Source: Pinus tabuliformis
Taxonomy: Eukaryota; Streptophyta; Pinopsida; Pinales; Pinaceae
Reading direction: 5' to 3'
Length of the DNA stretch: 64,000 nt
Assembly: GCA_031772625.1 (NCBI GenBank)
Contig: CM062808.1
Span: 145,567,299 to 145,631,298, forward strand
Shown here: positions 1 to 12,260 of the stretch, one piece after another
Layout: each line of letters starts with the position of its first letter
Position numbering within the stretch: position 1 is the stretch's first letter
Made by a program: the position numbers and the translations under genes
The notes under the pieces: model-generated
The model's database searches: none
What the model was told of the DNA's origin: nothing
What the model saw: the letters and a program-made list of their open reading frames with translations, nothing else

Positions 1-18
1 ATTATGACACATTTTCAC
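1..18. repeat. Outer end of a terminal inverted repeat cut by the window edge
   Basis: The first 18 bases match, with one difference, the outer end of the right terminal inverted repeat at 3835-3852. The match continues weakly to about 42 (3875 in the other copy). This suggests a second copy of the same inverted-repeat element ends just inside the window. Confidence 0.5.
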
Positions 19-353
19 CGTAAACCACAAAAGTAGGAAATCTATGCTCAAAGTTTGGTTTATGAAAAAATACTGGTAAATGTGCATAGTCTGTGCATGA
101 AGAAAAGGTATAATTTTCTTTTGCGCTATTGTGATACGTCCACATGCCACCTCACGCTACAACTCTCTCCACTATCTGTTACACAATCCAAAACCGTGGG
201 AAGGACACAAAGATTCATGAACCCGAAGTCATAAATTAATTTTTTTTTCCAGCAAGAAAAAATTGAACTTTGCTTAAGTATTATCATAATGTCAAGTACA
301 TAAATTAATTTTTTATTTTTTTCTTTCAGCAAGAAAAAATCGAACTTGTGCGG

Positions 354-421
354 GTGAAAATGTGTCATAATATATCAATTAGGCTGATGTTTTGGGGTTA
401 TATTATATATGTTATTGTTTC
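354..421 (+). repeat. Left terminal inverted repeat
   Basis: It begins GTGAAAATGTGTCATAAT and runs to GTTATTGTTTC. Its reverse complement matches 3785-3852 at about 65 of 68 positions. Confidence 0.75.
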
Positions 422-837
422 AGGCGATTCTGAGAATCGCCCCACCACCCGGCGATTCCCAGAATCGCCCGAAACAATAACATTTATTGTTTCGGGCGAT
501 TCTGGGAATCGTCGGGTGCAAGGAAAATTTTAAGGATGGAAATTTTTTTTGAAGTTTAAAACATTGGCGAATCTCACTAATCCCTAATATGCAAATTATA
601 AATGTTTATTGATATATTTGTAAAATTAATCAAATTTATAATTATTTTATATATATTCTCTCTATAATCTTGGCGATTTTGAAGGTAAAATAATTTTATA
701 TTCTAAAATTTGGGCGAATCGTCTTTTATAAAATTGGAAATTGGCGAATCTTTTTTGTGGAAAAATTATGGAAAATTAGCCCACTGGGCGAACATTAGCC
801 CCTAAAATTTTCCATGGTCGGGTGGTGGGGTGATTCT

Positions 838-3740
838 CAGAATCATCACGTTGATACTGATCATCTCAAACAAAATCGGAGGTTTTGAGAGACAACCCTG
901 CAAAGCTGCTAATATTGATCATCTCAGACATAATCTTGCAACTCCCTCGCAACAATGTCTAGGGGACCGTAAATCAAAGTTTATGTTTTGGTTGCGTTTG
1001 TAAAATTTCATAAACGAGAGTTGAATGCAATATTTGCTTAAATCTCTTATTGTCCAACACGATCTTATTTCCACATATAATGATCTATACTGATAACACA
1101 CTCAGTTTACACACATAATACAGTGGATAAGGGGTAACATGAACTAGATACTATAGATTAAGCCGCAACAGAGCTTGAGGTACCCTTCCATCATTATATG
1201 TATGACAACTCAATAGACCGAAAAACCATCAAAAGCGCCGAAAATCTGCTACTTCATCGCCTAGAGAAAAACCGAAAGGAATGTTGTTATAATAGCCAAG
1301 GTCAAATTAATTACTTAAACATACATTCTCCTATTGACGGACTTTAAACAACATTATCTAAATAAATTCATAAATCTGGGTTTGTTCCGGCAATTTTATC
1401 TTAGTCTGAGTTAGAAACCACGACCGCTAGATTATATATGTTATATATGAAGAGAGGTTATATTATATATGTTATTGTTATTGTTTCGAGTGATTCTGGG
1501 AATTGCCGGGTGGTGGGGCGATTCTCAGAATCGCCACGCTGATACTGATCATCTCAGACAAAATCGGAGGTTTTGAGAGACAACCCTACAAAGCTGCTAA
1601 TACTGATCATCTCAGACGTAATCTGGCAACTTCCTCGCAACAATGTCTAGGGGGCCGTAAATCAAAGTTTCTATTTTGGTTGCGTTTGTAAAATTTCATA
1701 AACGAGAGTTGAATGCAATATTTGCTTAAATCTCTTATTGTCCAAGACGATCTTATTTCTGCAGATGATGATCTATACTGATAACACACTCAGTTTACAC
1801 ACATAATACAGTGGATCAGGGGTAACATGAACCAGATACTACAGATTAAGCTGCAACAGAGCTTGAGGTACCCTTCCATCATTATATGTATGACAACTCA
1901 ATAGACCGAAAAACCATCAAAAGCGTAGACAATATGCTACTTCATCGCCTAGAGAGAAACCAAAAGGAATGTTGTTATAATAGCCAAGGTCAAATTAATT
2001 ACTTAAAGATACATTCTCCTATTGACGGAATTTAAACAACATTATCTAAACAAATTCATAAATCTGGGTTTGTTCCAGCAATTTTATCTGAGTTTGAGTT
2101 AGAAACCATGACCGCTAGATTATATATGTTATATATGAAGAGAGGTTATATTATATATGTTATTGTTATTGTTTTGGGCGATTCTGGGAATCGCCGGTTG
2201 GTGGGGCGATTCTCAGAATCGCTGCGCTGATACTGATCATCTCAGACAAAATCGGAGGTTTTGAGAGACAACCCTGCAAAGCTGCTAGTATTGATCATCT
2301 CATATGTAATCTTGCAACTCCCTCGCAACAATGTCTAGGGGACCGTAAATCAAAGTTTCTGTTTTGGTTGCATTTGTAAAATTTCATAAACAAGAGTTGA
2401 ATGCAATATTTGCTTAAATCTCTTATTGTCCAACACGATCTTATTTCCGCAGATGATGATCTATACTGATAAAACACTCAGTTTACAGACAAAATACAGT
2501 GGATCAGGGGTAACATGAACCAGATACTACAGAATAAGCCGCAACAGAGCTTGAGGTACCCTTCCATCATTAAATTTATGACAACTCAATAGACCGAAAA
2601 ACCATCAAAAGTGCCGACAATCTGCTACTTCATCGCCTAGAGAAAAACCAAAAGGAATGTTGTTATAATAGCCGAGGTCAAATTAATTACTTAAACATAC
2701 ATTCTCCTATTGACAGACTTTAAACAACATTATCTAAACAAATTCATAAATCTGGGTTTGTTCCGGCAATTTTATCTGAGTCTGAGTTAGAAACCACGAC
2801 CGCTAGATTATATATGTTATATATGAAGAGAGGTTATATTATATATGTTATTGTTATTGTTTCAGGAGATTCTGGGAATCGTCGGGTGGTGGGGTGATTC
2901 TCAGAATCGCCGCGCTGATACTGATCATCTCAAACAATTGAGTTAGAAACCACGACCGCTAGATTATATATGTTATATATGAAGAGAGGTTATATTATAT
3001 ATGTTATTGTTATTGTTTCGGGTGATTCTGGGAATTGTCGAGTGGTGGGGCGATTCTCATAATTGTCACACTGATACTGATCATCTCAGACAAAATCAGA
3101 GGTTTTGAGAGAAAACCCTGCAAAGCTGCTAATACTAATCATCTCAGACATAATTTTTCAACTCCCTCGCAACAATGTCTAGGGGACCGTAAATCAAAGT
3201 TTCTATTTTGGTTGCGTTTGTAAAATTTCATAAACGAGAGTTGAATGCAATATTTGCTTAAATCTCTTATTGTCCAACATGATCTTATTTCCGCAGATGA
3301 TGATCTATACTGATAATACACTCAGTTTACACACATAAGACAGTGGATCAGGGGTAACATGAACCAGATACTATAGATTAAGCCGCAACAGAGCTTGAGG
3401 TACCCTTCCATCATTATATGTATGACAACTCAATAGACTGAAAAACCATCAAAAGCGCTGACAATCTGCTACTTCATCGCCTAGAGAAAAACCAAAAGGA
3501 ATGTTGTTATAATAGCCAAGGTCAAATTAATTACTTAAACATACATTATCCTATTGACAGACTTTAAACAACATTATCTAAACAAATTCATAAATCTGGG
3601 TTTGTTCCGGCAATTTTATCTGAGTCTGAGCTAGAAACCACGACCGCTAGATTATATATGTTATATATGAAGAGAGTTTATATTATATATGTTATTGTTA
3701 TTGTTTTGGGCGATTCTGGGAATCGTCGGGTGGTGGGGCG
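838..3740. repeat. 688-bp tandem repeat array, about four full units plus one deleted unit
   Basis: The landmark GAAGAGAGGTTATATTATA recurs at 1449, 2138, 2825 and 2981, and with one change at 3669. The spacings are 689, 687, 156 and 688. The 156-bp unit is a full unit with about 530 bp deleted internally. An incomplete first unit starts near 838. Units differ by only a few percent, so the array expanded fairly recently or is being homogenised. Each unit carries the GC-rich palindromes also found next to the terminal repeats. Nothing in it appears to code for protein. Confidence 0.85.
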
Positions 3741-3784
3741 ATTCTGAGAATCGCCCCACCACCCGACAATTCCCAGAATCGCCC

Positions 3785-3852
3785 GAAACAATAACATATA
3801 TAATATAACCCCAAAACATCAACCTAACTGATATATTACGACACATTTTCAC
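3785..3852 (-). repeat. Right terminal inverted repeat
   Basis: This is the inverted partner of 354-421, ending CATTTTCAC at 3852. The palindromic block just inside it (3738-3784) mirrors that of the left end. Confidence 0.75.
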
Positions 3853-3875
3853 TGTACACCGCAAGAGAAGGAAAT

Positions 3876-5890
3876 CATACTATCTACCAGGGTCGAGGTG
3901 CATTCATACTATTTGCCAGCTTCTAGTAATTTCATGTCGATTCTAATTCGATTACTTCTCCATAATTGCAAGTGCTCGATTGATGAATGTGGTATTTAGA
4001 GTACGAAATGAAAACGCCAAGAACTTGAAAAGAGGCATAACGGACACGGATGAGATAATTTTAAGGTTTAAATATTAACTTATTAATAAATTAATTTTGG
4101 CTTTATGAATGTCTTTACTTTGATTTCATATGACTATTACGATTTAAATATTATTTTATTAATAAAAGAAATCACATTTTAAAAAAATAAAATGAATGTG
4201 ATATTTTTTAACTATCAAACGTTTTTATTTTTTTTGGCTTTATTTAATGTCTTTCCTTTTCTTTAATTATGTTTTATAAATAAAAAATTTAAATAAATTT
4301 TACGTTAAAACTTCAATTACCATTTATATAATAATTTTCAAGAATTTATCACACATTCCAAAACATAATTCACTTTCCTATCTTTGTCATGGTAGCAAGG
4401 TGGCATTATTCTTGGTTTGGTTTCCTAAGTAATTCCGGGGATAAATTCTCTTTCTCAGACTCTGTTCTGCATGCGAGTTTCTTTGTTGGAGCTACTAGTC
4501 GGTCTTCTTGTCACCTGATGGAGGGTTTTAACTTTCCTCATTGTTGTAGTGGTTTACGATATTAGCTAGATAGTCCAAGGCGAGGAAGCCTCGGTCCTGT
4601 ATTTATCTTTGGGATTTTGGCCCTGTTCCTATAGGCTAGGGTCTCTGGTTGTTGTAATGCGGACATCACTGTGGCTTCAGTTTATTCATATTAAGTTTGT
4701 ATATATTTGGATCGATCTTGTGATACAATTCTTGGCTCCGCTATGCTGAGTTTATGGTTCGGCTATTCTCCGAAGTCTGTATCGGATTTTGAAAAAAAAG
4801 GAGGGCCATGGTATGCATGCATATTCATCGTTTCCATTATATCTAGCACCTTTGTTGATTATGCCACGAGGGTTTCTGCTCTATGCAAATGATTGACGGA
4901 ATATTAAACTATTTTTTAATAATTAAATATTTTATAAACCTAGTAACGATAATATGGAAATTGTAGTAACATTATAATGCTACGGGGTCAGTAGACTTAC
5001 ACCTAAAAAGCTATATATTTATTTAGATGTGTACATAGCTCTTGTTACCAAAACCTTCTTTTGGCATAGGTCTAATTGAATTCCAGTACATTCATTTTGT
5101 ATTAATCTTTACGTCCACAAATGAATTCCCGTGCATTTATTTGTTTAGAAATCCATGTCTGTGTAGGATATTCATAAAATAGTTTATATAACTGATGTAT
5201 GCATCATATCTTGAAATAAAATTAATGATTTCCATATGGTGTTAAATGAGAAGTTATGAGGCATTTTAATGTTATTGGATTATATGTTTTAATTATGATA
5301 ATTTTTATTGTTTAAAATATCTACAATCAATATTAAATTAGAGATATAATACATGTTCTATTCAATATACAAATAATGAATTTTGAATTCATTTAGTGAT
5401 GTAATTTGTTCATAATGTCATGGTTTTTTAATTTTATAGTTGAAAATTTTTCAATTTCTTTTGTATCTAGCATGTTATGGTTGAAAACATGTTGAATTTA
5501 TATTTAGGAAAGAAAAATGATATTCTACCAAAAACATTAATGTGTTTTTTTTCCTCACAAACAACTTTGTTTGGCACATAAAAATTTGGTTTTACTAGTA
5601 TTTTTTAAAAAGTTTGAAAATTGACCCTAAAAAAAAAATCATCATTCCAGTATCATCACTTTTTCGTTTTGAAGCTATATTTTGCGCGAAAATTTCGTAG
5701 TCATTGCGATTTTTAAAACATGTTCAAAATTGACCCCTAAAAAATAAAATCATCGTTCCAGTATACACACTTTTCATTTTTAGCATTCTTTTTGATGTTT
5801 TTGGGGTTTTTCGGCCAGAGTTCCCGTTTTGAGTTTATAGTTCCCGTTTCAAAGTTTACATTGTTCATAGTTCATTGACTTGTCCCCGAG
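3876..5890. other. AT-rich non-coding stretch; possibly the 3' LTR side of element G
   Basis: No open frame of substance or RNA gene is visible over about 2 kb. At 5876-5893, just beyond the end of G's extra ORF, lies a purine-rich sequence (minus strand TGACTCGGGGACAAGTCA) placed where a polypurine tract would be, followed on the minus strand by TGAACTATG. I infer that G's 3' LTR may start there. The matching 5' LTR would lie beyond the right edge of the window, so this cannot be confirmed. The stretch 4390-4720 is less AT-rich than its surroundings and resembles transcript 3' end sequence, but I cannot assign it. Confidence 0.3.
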
Positions 5891-8822
5891 TCAATATTTC
5901 TTTGGCTGCGTCAGTGTTTTTGATGCTATTGTTGATGCTTCTACTGGTGTTGTTGTTGTTTCTACTACTGTTGGTGCTTCCTCTTGGCAGGTATCTTTAG
6001 ATGAAGGCCCCAATTCTGGGACAAATGTGTTGGTTTCCTGGAAGAATTGGGTGTAGTCATTGAGCACTGCCTGCCATATTTCTATGATCACAACTACCTA
6101 TCTGAGGAACTTAGATGTTGCATCAAACGTCATTTGGGTTGGTCATGTCATCAACAAGGAATTCCATTGTGTTTCAATGTCATCACTTAGCTACTACATT
6201 GTATCTAGGTGTGTTTGAGCTGGGGGCCGAAGGTCTTCGAGTATCTTCTTTGTCCTGGCTGACTCATATTTAATATGTTAAATGCGACCCTCTAGAGCAT
6301 TTATCTCTGCCCTGATCATCTTCCCTTGGTATTTTTCTTTAGTGTTCCTAGCATCGGCGAGGATTGATTGACCTAGTCATGGAGGGGGTAGACCGGTTGG
6401 TTCTTATTCACAAGGAAGGCTGACCAGTCATGAACTTGTCGCAAGAGAGTGTAGGCGTCATTCATAGCATTGACAATGGAGTCTTTTAGGGCATCTGCAT
6501 CGGTTATCTTCTATTTTATTTCATTTGCATATGTCATGGAAGGGTCTAAAAATGGACTTCTTATTGGAGAAGGTTTTCTTTTGTTATCATTTGGTAGATA
6601 TTAAATCATGGCATGTGCATATATATGGTTGCAACATTCAACCAATGTGCAAGCTGAAAAGTATTCTGGGGAATTAGTCACAACATTAGAAATTGATGGC
6701 CATATTACCTGGAATTTTACGATGATCTTCTTTAGTTTCCCTTGGAGTTGTTTCTTATCTTGGAAGAGTTGATCAGGTTTTGCTGTGAGTACAACAATTT
6801 TGTTGTTGTTGTTGTTCATGGTCGGTAGTTAAATCATTGTGCAACGCTACACATTTTTGTGCATCTTGTTGAATAAAATTAAACAATTGGGTTGAGGACC
6901 AGCCCTGAAGATCATCCTAGTGCATAATGGAGGAATCTAGGAACTCACTCTGCAAGAGTTTCACTTTGGCGACGGACTTGTCTGAGTGTCCCTAGGGAGA
7001 TGTAGCTTGTTGTGATGGTTGATTCGATGGATGAGTGGTTTGGATGGAGATAGGGAGTGGCTTAATTGAGGGAAACATATGATGTGGTATTGACATTTTG
7101 TTGATAGTGCTAGCAGGTGGCTAGGTAATGATGGGTTTTGTGCTCAATAATGGACCCAACTCTAGCAATAAAGAGATCATGGAATCAAAGACGACTTCTT
7201 CATTAGAGACTACTGTGATGGAATGGACAACAAATTGAACCTCCATATCCATCTTCATTCCCAACAGTGTCCCATAGGGTGTAGTGTCTGATATGGTGGA
7301 GGAAGTGGATGCAGTATGTGATGATGGGTTGCATGAGCTAGGTGACACAACTGAAGTGGAGGGTGGAATTTATTCAATGATGGGTAAGGCAGTATGGGAT
7401 TGGGGTTCTTCAACAGTGAGGTCGATAATGTGACTGACATGGTTAGATTTCTTCTTTTTGGCCCCGAATAGAGGTTTGGTAGCTTTTGATTTACATACTT
7501 TTGAGATGGTAGGGTTGAACTGTGAATGGGATCTTACTACCGGCATTGTAGAAACTAGAGGGGCAATAATCAAAGGATTTTGTTGTCTTAAACCTTGAAA
7601 CTCAGCAAAGGTGGAAACTGAACCTATTGAGATCCTAATGTTGGCAATGGTTTCCTTCAAGGAGCTCATTTGTTTCTTTAGTTGTTTGATGACCAGTTGT
7701 AGCTCCTCCTAGACCAAGTTCTTTTTGGAATTTGTAACTATTTCTTCAGTATTGGCTGTGGTACCATCCTGTCAAAAAAATAGATGTGTTTACCATCCTG
7801 AATCTCCCCTGCAATTCCTGGCCACGAATTGACTTCTTTGTTGAAAGCTTCAGCTGTCAACATAAACTTTTGGGGATGCATCTAGAAGGTATGGGAGTGA
7901 ACACAGTGCGGCCTCACCTAGATGCCCCCATGACTAACACTAAACCAAATCTCTGACAAATATCCATCAAGTAGGAACCTTGGAACCCTTTCTGCAACCT
8001 TTATGACTTCAAGAATTTTCATATACGAGTTTCTAAAATAAGCCACGTTTATTTCCTTGCTACTTGGGTCCCCCAAAGTTATCCAAGGCTTATACCTGAC
8101 GGCAAAGGGTTGGTCCTCTATTATGGGAGCCAGCTCTCGGCCCTCTAGTGGGCACCATTTCCACATCGCCATAGAAACAATGAGATATCCATAAATAAAA
8201 TGGGTCGACTGCTTGTAGACATCTTCACAAGCTTCAAACATTTCTTGGAGGAGGAAAGCACACCAATTCAGTTGGGTTCCTTCTACGCAATGCTCTATGA
8301 CCGAAATTTTATCCAGCATGGACTCATTCTTGGAAAATGATGTGTCAGCTTCCCCGGAGTAATGTAGTAGGAAAACTTGATTTTTGGGGTGTTGATCAAA
8401 TCTATGCGTGCTCCCTTTCCTCCTCTCTTTGTATCATACTTGTTGTAGTAATCATCATTCCTCATCTCCTTCACTCTCTTGGAATTTGTTTGGAATAGAG
8501 TTGAAATCATGTCTCGTCCCACTGATAAACTCGTGAGAGTTTAAATTTCAACTGCATGAATTGGGTATTCTTTCTCAATCCATAGCGATCCTCCATGCAT
8601 TATTTTGACCGATAACTTTGTGCATTTCATTGCTTCCATTATCATCCCAAACATAGGAAGACTTTTAAAATTCAGTAATTTGTATCGCTTGATTCCTCTG
8701 AAGTCAATTTTAACTTTAATTGTTGCACTCCCATCTCCCCTCGTGATTGATTCTATGTAGACTTCATGTTACATGGCTAAAAACTAGGAGGAGTCTGAGA
8801 TATCATTATCGACCAACACAGC
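5891..8822 (-). pseudogene. Extra ORF of gypsy element G (main part), transposon-associated protein
   Basis: Reading leftward from 8750, one protein-like reading continues through several frameshifts and stops to 5891. An N-terminal part near 8740-8530 has one in-frame stop. The core (8522-7918) contains the segment NWCAFLLQEMFEACEDVYK followed by HFIYGYLIV. A basic patch with AKKKKSN lies near 7450. The remainder is Ser/Thr/Pro- and Gln-rich with possible coiled coils. The core aligns without gaps to a segment of the antisense gene product of element A (DWC, then FGYGSILV), so both belong to one family of extra plant retrotransposon ORFs. It lies downstream of G's integrase on the same strand. 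TR-GAG interrupts its 5' part. Its molecular function is unknown, and it is not intact. Confidence 0.55.
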
Positions 8823-9447
8823 TAATCCAAGTGGATTTTGGTGGCCACCCACCTATCCGACATGGACCCCCACAACTGTCTTTGTCAGTTTTTCAATTTC
8901 CTTATTTGCAGCACAATTTACTATTTTTAGCATTTTTTTGGGTCCTGAACTTCCAAAGTCGTTTTGAGGCCCTAAACGACGTTTTTTTTGGAAATTGGGG
9001 AGCAACATGGGTCAATTGATGGACCATGTTGCTATTCACAAATTTGTATTTGTTGGATAGATCTTTCTAATGAGATATTTTGCACGTCAAATGGAGATCA
9101 TATGCCACAGTTACGACCCCGGGAAGTTGATGTACCGATTTACCCAAACGAGGCCCACGGTTTGGCATTTCATCTTCTAAGGTTAAGTTTTTGGATGTTT
9201 AGGGTTCTCAATTATTTCTCAACAATAAATAGGCCTTCGAGCCTCATTGTAACACAGTTCATAGGCATGTAGCAGCCACATTTCTTCTCATAGATAAGCT
9301 ACCATCGCCCTAACTGGTTTATTTCCATTTCTATTTGTAAGCATATGTCAGTGTTTTACAATAATGAAATGAAGTATTATTTCCACTGCATATCTGTGTT
9401 TATGGTTATCTCTATAAATTGTTGCATTCCTATTTAAATCTAGATCA
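8823..9447 (+). repeat. 5' LTR of TR-GAG element
   Basis: It ends in AGATCA. Its start has mutated to TAATCC, where the 3' LTR keeps TGATCT. It aligns with 11558-12168 over its whole length. A TATA-like AATAAATAGG lies near 9225. Confidence 0.88.
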
Positions 9448-9448
9448 G

Positions 9449-9460
9449 TGGTATTAGAGT
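9449..9460 (+). other. Primer-binding site (initiator tRNA-Met type)
   Basis: TGGTATTAGAGT differs at two positions from the classic TGGTATCAGAGC complementary to initiator tRNA-Met. It starts two bases after the 5' LTR. Confidence 0.8.
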
Positions 9461-9578
9461 GGTCTTCTTTTTCTCTGTTTTTCTTTACATGTTCCCAACA
9501 AGGTCAGGATATAAGGAGTTAGGGCTTGAACTAGTCGAACCTTTGCAAGACTAGCCTCGCAAATCCCGACGGCCTCCC

Positions 9579-10640
9579 ATGGCAGATGAAAAGAAAGATG
9601 AGGGGGTAGGAGATCCTATCAAAATCTTACTCGAAGAGGCCCTTGAGCGAAAAAGGAATGTGATGATGGATAGCTTTGCCCAGATCCTTTAGCAGCTAAC
9701 TAGGGGAGATGCATCGGCTTCCAACAACTACTCTAGAAACACCACACCCTTTAAGGTACAAGTTAACTTTGAAATCCCCATATTCGAGGGTCAAATAGAT
9801 GCAAATTCCATAGATAAATGGTTAAATCTGCTAGATGGGTATTTTTTTGTTCATGATTTTTCTAGTCGGGAAAAGATTATTTTCACTCTTCTCAAAGCAA
9901 CCCCTCAAGTCAAGGATTGGAGGGAAACCTACGATGAGAAGAAGGATGAAAGTATGGGCTCACTATTTTCAGCTGCACCCACTTGGAATTCTTTCCAGGA
10001 TGCCATCAAGGAGTAGTACTACCCTATCAAAATCTATGAGGACAAATACATAAAGTGGACCACGCTACAACAGGGAAGGGACCAAGATGTGTTGGAGTTC
10101 ACAAACATTTTTCATACCCTTCACACACAGTTGGGTATCAAGGATTCTGAGCTGCATTTGGTACTCAAATGCCATGGCTGCCTACACAGATACATCCCAG
10201 AAGAGATGGAGTTCCTAAACATCTCCTTGCTTGACATGACGTACAGATACGCTGTCAAAATCAAGCAGAAGTTTAAACAGAAGAAGCGAGACTTTGGATC
10301 TGCGAATCTGAAGACCAAAGGACAAAGCCAAGGTGGGGTGACCCAAGACAACCCATCGAAGCTGCAAGAAAATAACAACACCACAAAGTTTAAGAAGGAC
10401 ACATGAAAGTGGTGCGATTTCCATAAGAGTCACACTCATAACACAAGCGATTGTCGGACCAAGCTGTCGCTGGTGGCTGGGTTAAAGGCTTCTAAATCAG
10501 ATGCATGTTCCGACCCTAAGTCAGAACTAGACAAGGGGAATGGAAAAGGGAAGCAGATCATTGACATGGAGCCCAGCGCCACTGTTTCCACTGCCAAGGT
10601 CCAGAAGAATGAGCCTGAAGATCTAGAGGAGGGTGAGCGT
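9579..10640 (+). pseudogene. gag of TR-GAG element
   Basis: An ATG at 9579 opens a frame that stays gag-like to about 10640 but is broken by in-frame stops, including TAG where Gln (CAG) is expected. A capsid-like core follows (FEIPIFEGQIDANSIDKWL, then DVLEFTNIFHTL). After it come a Lys-rich linker and a single knuckle-like segment, WCDFHKSHTHNTSDC. This is the structural protein of a Ty3/gypsy-type particle. The stops show that this copy no longer makes it. Confidence 0.75.
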
Positions 10641-11157
10641 CTTTTCCACTCACAGATGTGGGTGAAGGGTTCGCCGCTACAATTCATTGTTGAAGTGGGA
10701 GCCAAAAGAACCTCATTTCAGCAGAGGTTGTGAAGCAGTTGGGCCTACCGACTACACCGCACCCACAGCTGTACAGTATCGAGTGGCTTCACCAAGGACG
10801 AGATCTCCAAGTTCGCCAGTAGTGCCACCTACCCTACAGCATCAAACCCTTCACAGATGAGGTATTGTGTGATTTTACACCTCTGGATGTTTTTGATGTA
10901 TTATTAGGCCAGCCATACTTATGGAGGCGACATGCCATGTATGAGTCAAGGCCTCCCACTGTCATTATTCCTTTGTGTAAGTCATTATACAGGATACCAG
11001 AGGTAGCCCCAACTACTGCCACCTCTTTGATCACTACTAAGAAATGCAGCAAGCGCATTTCCCAGACTAGGAAATTCATTTTCTGTCTAGTTTGCTCCCA
11101 AAGTAAGGGGAAGATCGAAGCCACATCCATGACCCCTGCAAAAGGTTCCTCCATGTA
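10641..11157 (+). pseudogene. Aspartic protease remnant of TR-GAG element
   Basis: After a Glu-rich linker, the reading LFHSQMWVKGSPLQFIVE leads into a retropepsin-like fold. A frameshift falls at the catalytic D-S-G position, and the continuation SQKNLISAEVVKQLGLP lies in another frame. The second conserved part reads FDVLLGQPYLWRRHAMYESR. The catalytic Asp is lost. Downstream of this region no polymerase domain follows. Confidence 0.7.
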
Positions 11158-11543
11158 GCAGCAGCAGCAGAAGGATATGGTCATGAAAGAACACACAAAC
11201 ATATTCTCCTCACCCACAGGGGTATCATTACACTGTCAGGTCAAGCATTCATTCGATCTGACTCCCAGAGGACCTCTACGCAATGGAGTGATATATCATC
11301 GCTCCATTCTGAAAAGTGACAAGTACAAGAAGCGACATGACCAATATGGGCACCACACAAGTTTACACACAGTATTCCCCCATTCCTTTTTTTCACCAAG
11401 TGTTCAATGTGGACCGCCCTCGACCATGCTTCCCACCATTACTGGACACATCAAAGATTGCAAAACAGCTCACTAGGGACCAAGTTCAGCAGTAGCTCCC
11501 TCATCTCATGGAGGAACTCAACGTAATGGGGACCATTGCTTCT

Positions 11544-11557
11544 GAAGGTGGGAGGAA
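11544..11557 (+). other. Polypurine tract of TR-GAG element
   Basis: GAAGGTGGGAGGAA lies directly against the 3' LTR start TGATCT. Confidence 0.75.
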
Positions 11558-12168
11558 TGATCTAAGTGGATGTTGGTGGCCACCCACCTATCCCACATGG
11601 ATCCCCACAAATATCTCTTTCAGTTTTTTAGTTTCCTTATTTGCAGCACAACTTACTATTTTTAGTAGTTTTTCGGGTCCTGAACTTCTAGAGCCGTTTT
11701 GAGGCCCTAAACAAAGTTTTTTGGGAAATCTAGGAGAAACGTGGGTACTGGGACCTATGTGTCTCCTCCCAAAGTTGTAGTTCTCAGATAGATATTTCTA
11801 ACGAGATATTGTGCGCGTCAAACGGAGATCGTATGCCAAAGTTACGACCTCGGGAAATTGATGTACCAATTTACCCAAACGGGGCCCACAGTTTAGTGTT
11901 TCATCTTCTAGGGTTAGGTTTTTGGATTTTTAGGGTTCTTCATTGTTTCTCAACAAAAAATAGGCCTTCGAGCCTCATTTCAGAGGCATGTAGCTGCCAC
12001 ATCTCTTTTCAGTGATAAGCTACCATCACCCTAGCTGGTTTATTTCCATTTCTATTTGTAAGCATATTTCAGTATTTTACAGTAATGAAATGAAGTATTA
12101 TTTCCACTGCATATTTTTGTTTATGGTTATCTTTGTATTTTGTTGCATTCTTGTTTAAATCTGTGTCA
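11558..12168 (+). repeat. 3' LTR of TR-GAG element
   Basis: It starts TGATCT and ends GTGTCA (AGATCA in the 5' copy). The duplication ACAGC follows at 12169-12173. Confidence 0.88.
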
Positions 12169-12173
12169 ACAGC

Positions 12174-12260
12174 CTAATCATATTTATCATAAATCGGCTC
12201 CCTCAGTACAATTGTCTCATCCAACCCTAGCTCTAGAACAAATACAATTGTCTTCATCAT
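12174..12260 (-). pseudogene. Start of the extra ORF of element G, cut off by TR-GAG
   Basis: Two ATG codons (12260 and 12257, minus strand) open a frame reading MMKTIVFVLELGLDETIVL up to a stop near the insertion point. After removal of TR-GAG and its duplication it faces the left part of the ORF at 8822. I infer that it is the N-terminus; several frame breaks separate it from the core. Confidence 0.35.

Larger units (their letters stand above)
354..3852. mobile_element. Non-coding element bounded by 68-bp inverted repeats, with an internal tandem array
   Basis: Bases 354-421 and 3785-3852 are inverted copies of each other with about three mismatches in 68. Just inside each end lies a GC-rich palindromic block built from words such as GATTCTGAGAATC and CCCCACCACCC. 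The interior is a tandem array of units of about 688 bp that repeat the same palindromic block. No coding region is credible: the 60-residue frames that recur are the tandem unit read in one frame. The layout fits a foldback or MITE-like DNA transposon that expanded internally. I could not define a target-site duplication, so the exact outer limits are open; weak similarity continues to about 3875. Confidence 0.6.
8823..12168 (+). mobile_element. TR-GAG-like LTR retrotransposon (gag and protease only)
   Basis: Two LTRs (625 and 611 bp) flank an internal region of 2.1 kb. The element is bounded by the exact 5-bp duplication ACAGC (8818-8822 and 12169-12173). A tRNA-Met type primer site and a polypurine tract are in place. 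The only coding relics are gag and an aspartic protease; no reverse transcriptase, RNase H or integrase exists between them and the 3' LTR. This matches the class described as terminal-repeat retrotransposons with a gag domain. The LTRs differ at many positions and gag has several stops, so the copy is old. It sits in the extra ORF of element G. Confidence 0.88.

Noticed and set aside
919..3321. Recurring 60-codon frames on the minus strand
   Set aside because: They are the 688-bp tandem unit read in the same frame. They have no start context or domain, and they vary with the repeat.
4390..4720. Possible LINE 3' end or host transcript end
   Set aside because: It has a transcript-end feel only. 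No RT, endonuclease, poly(A) tail or target duplication could be found.
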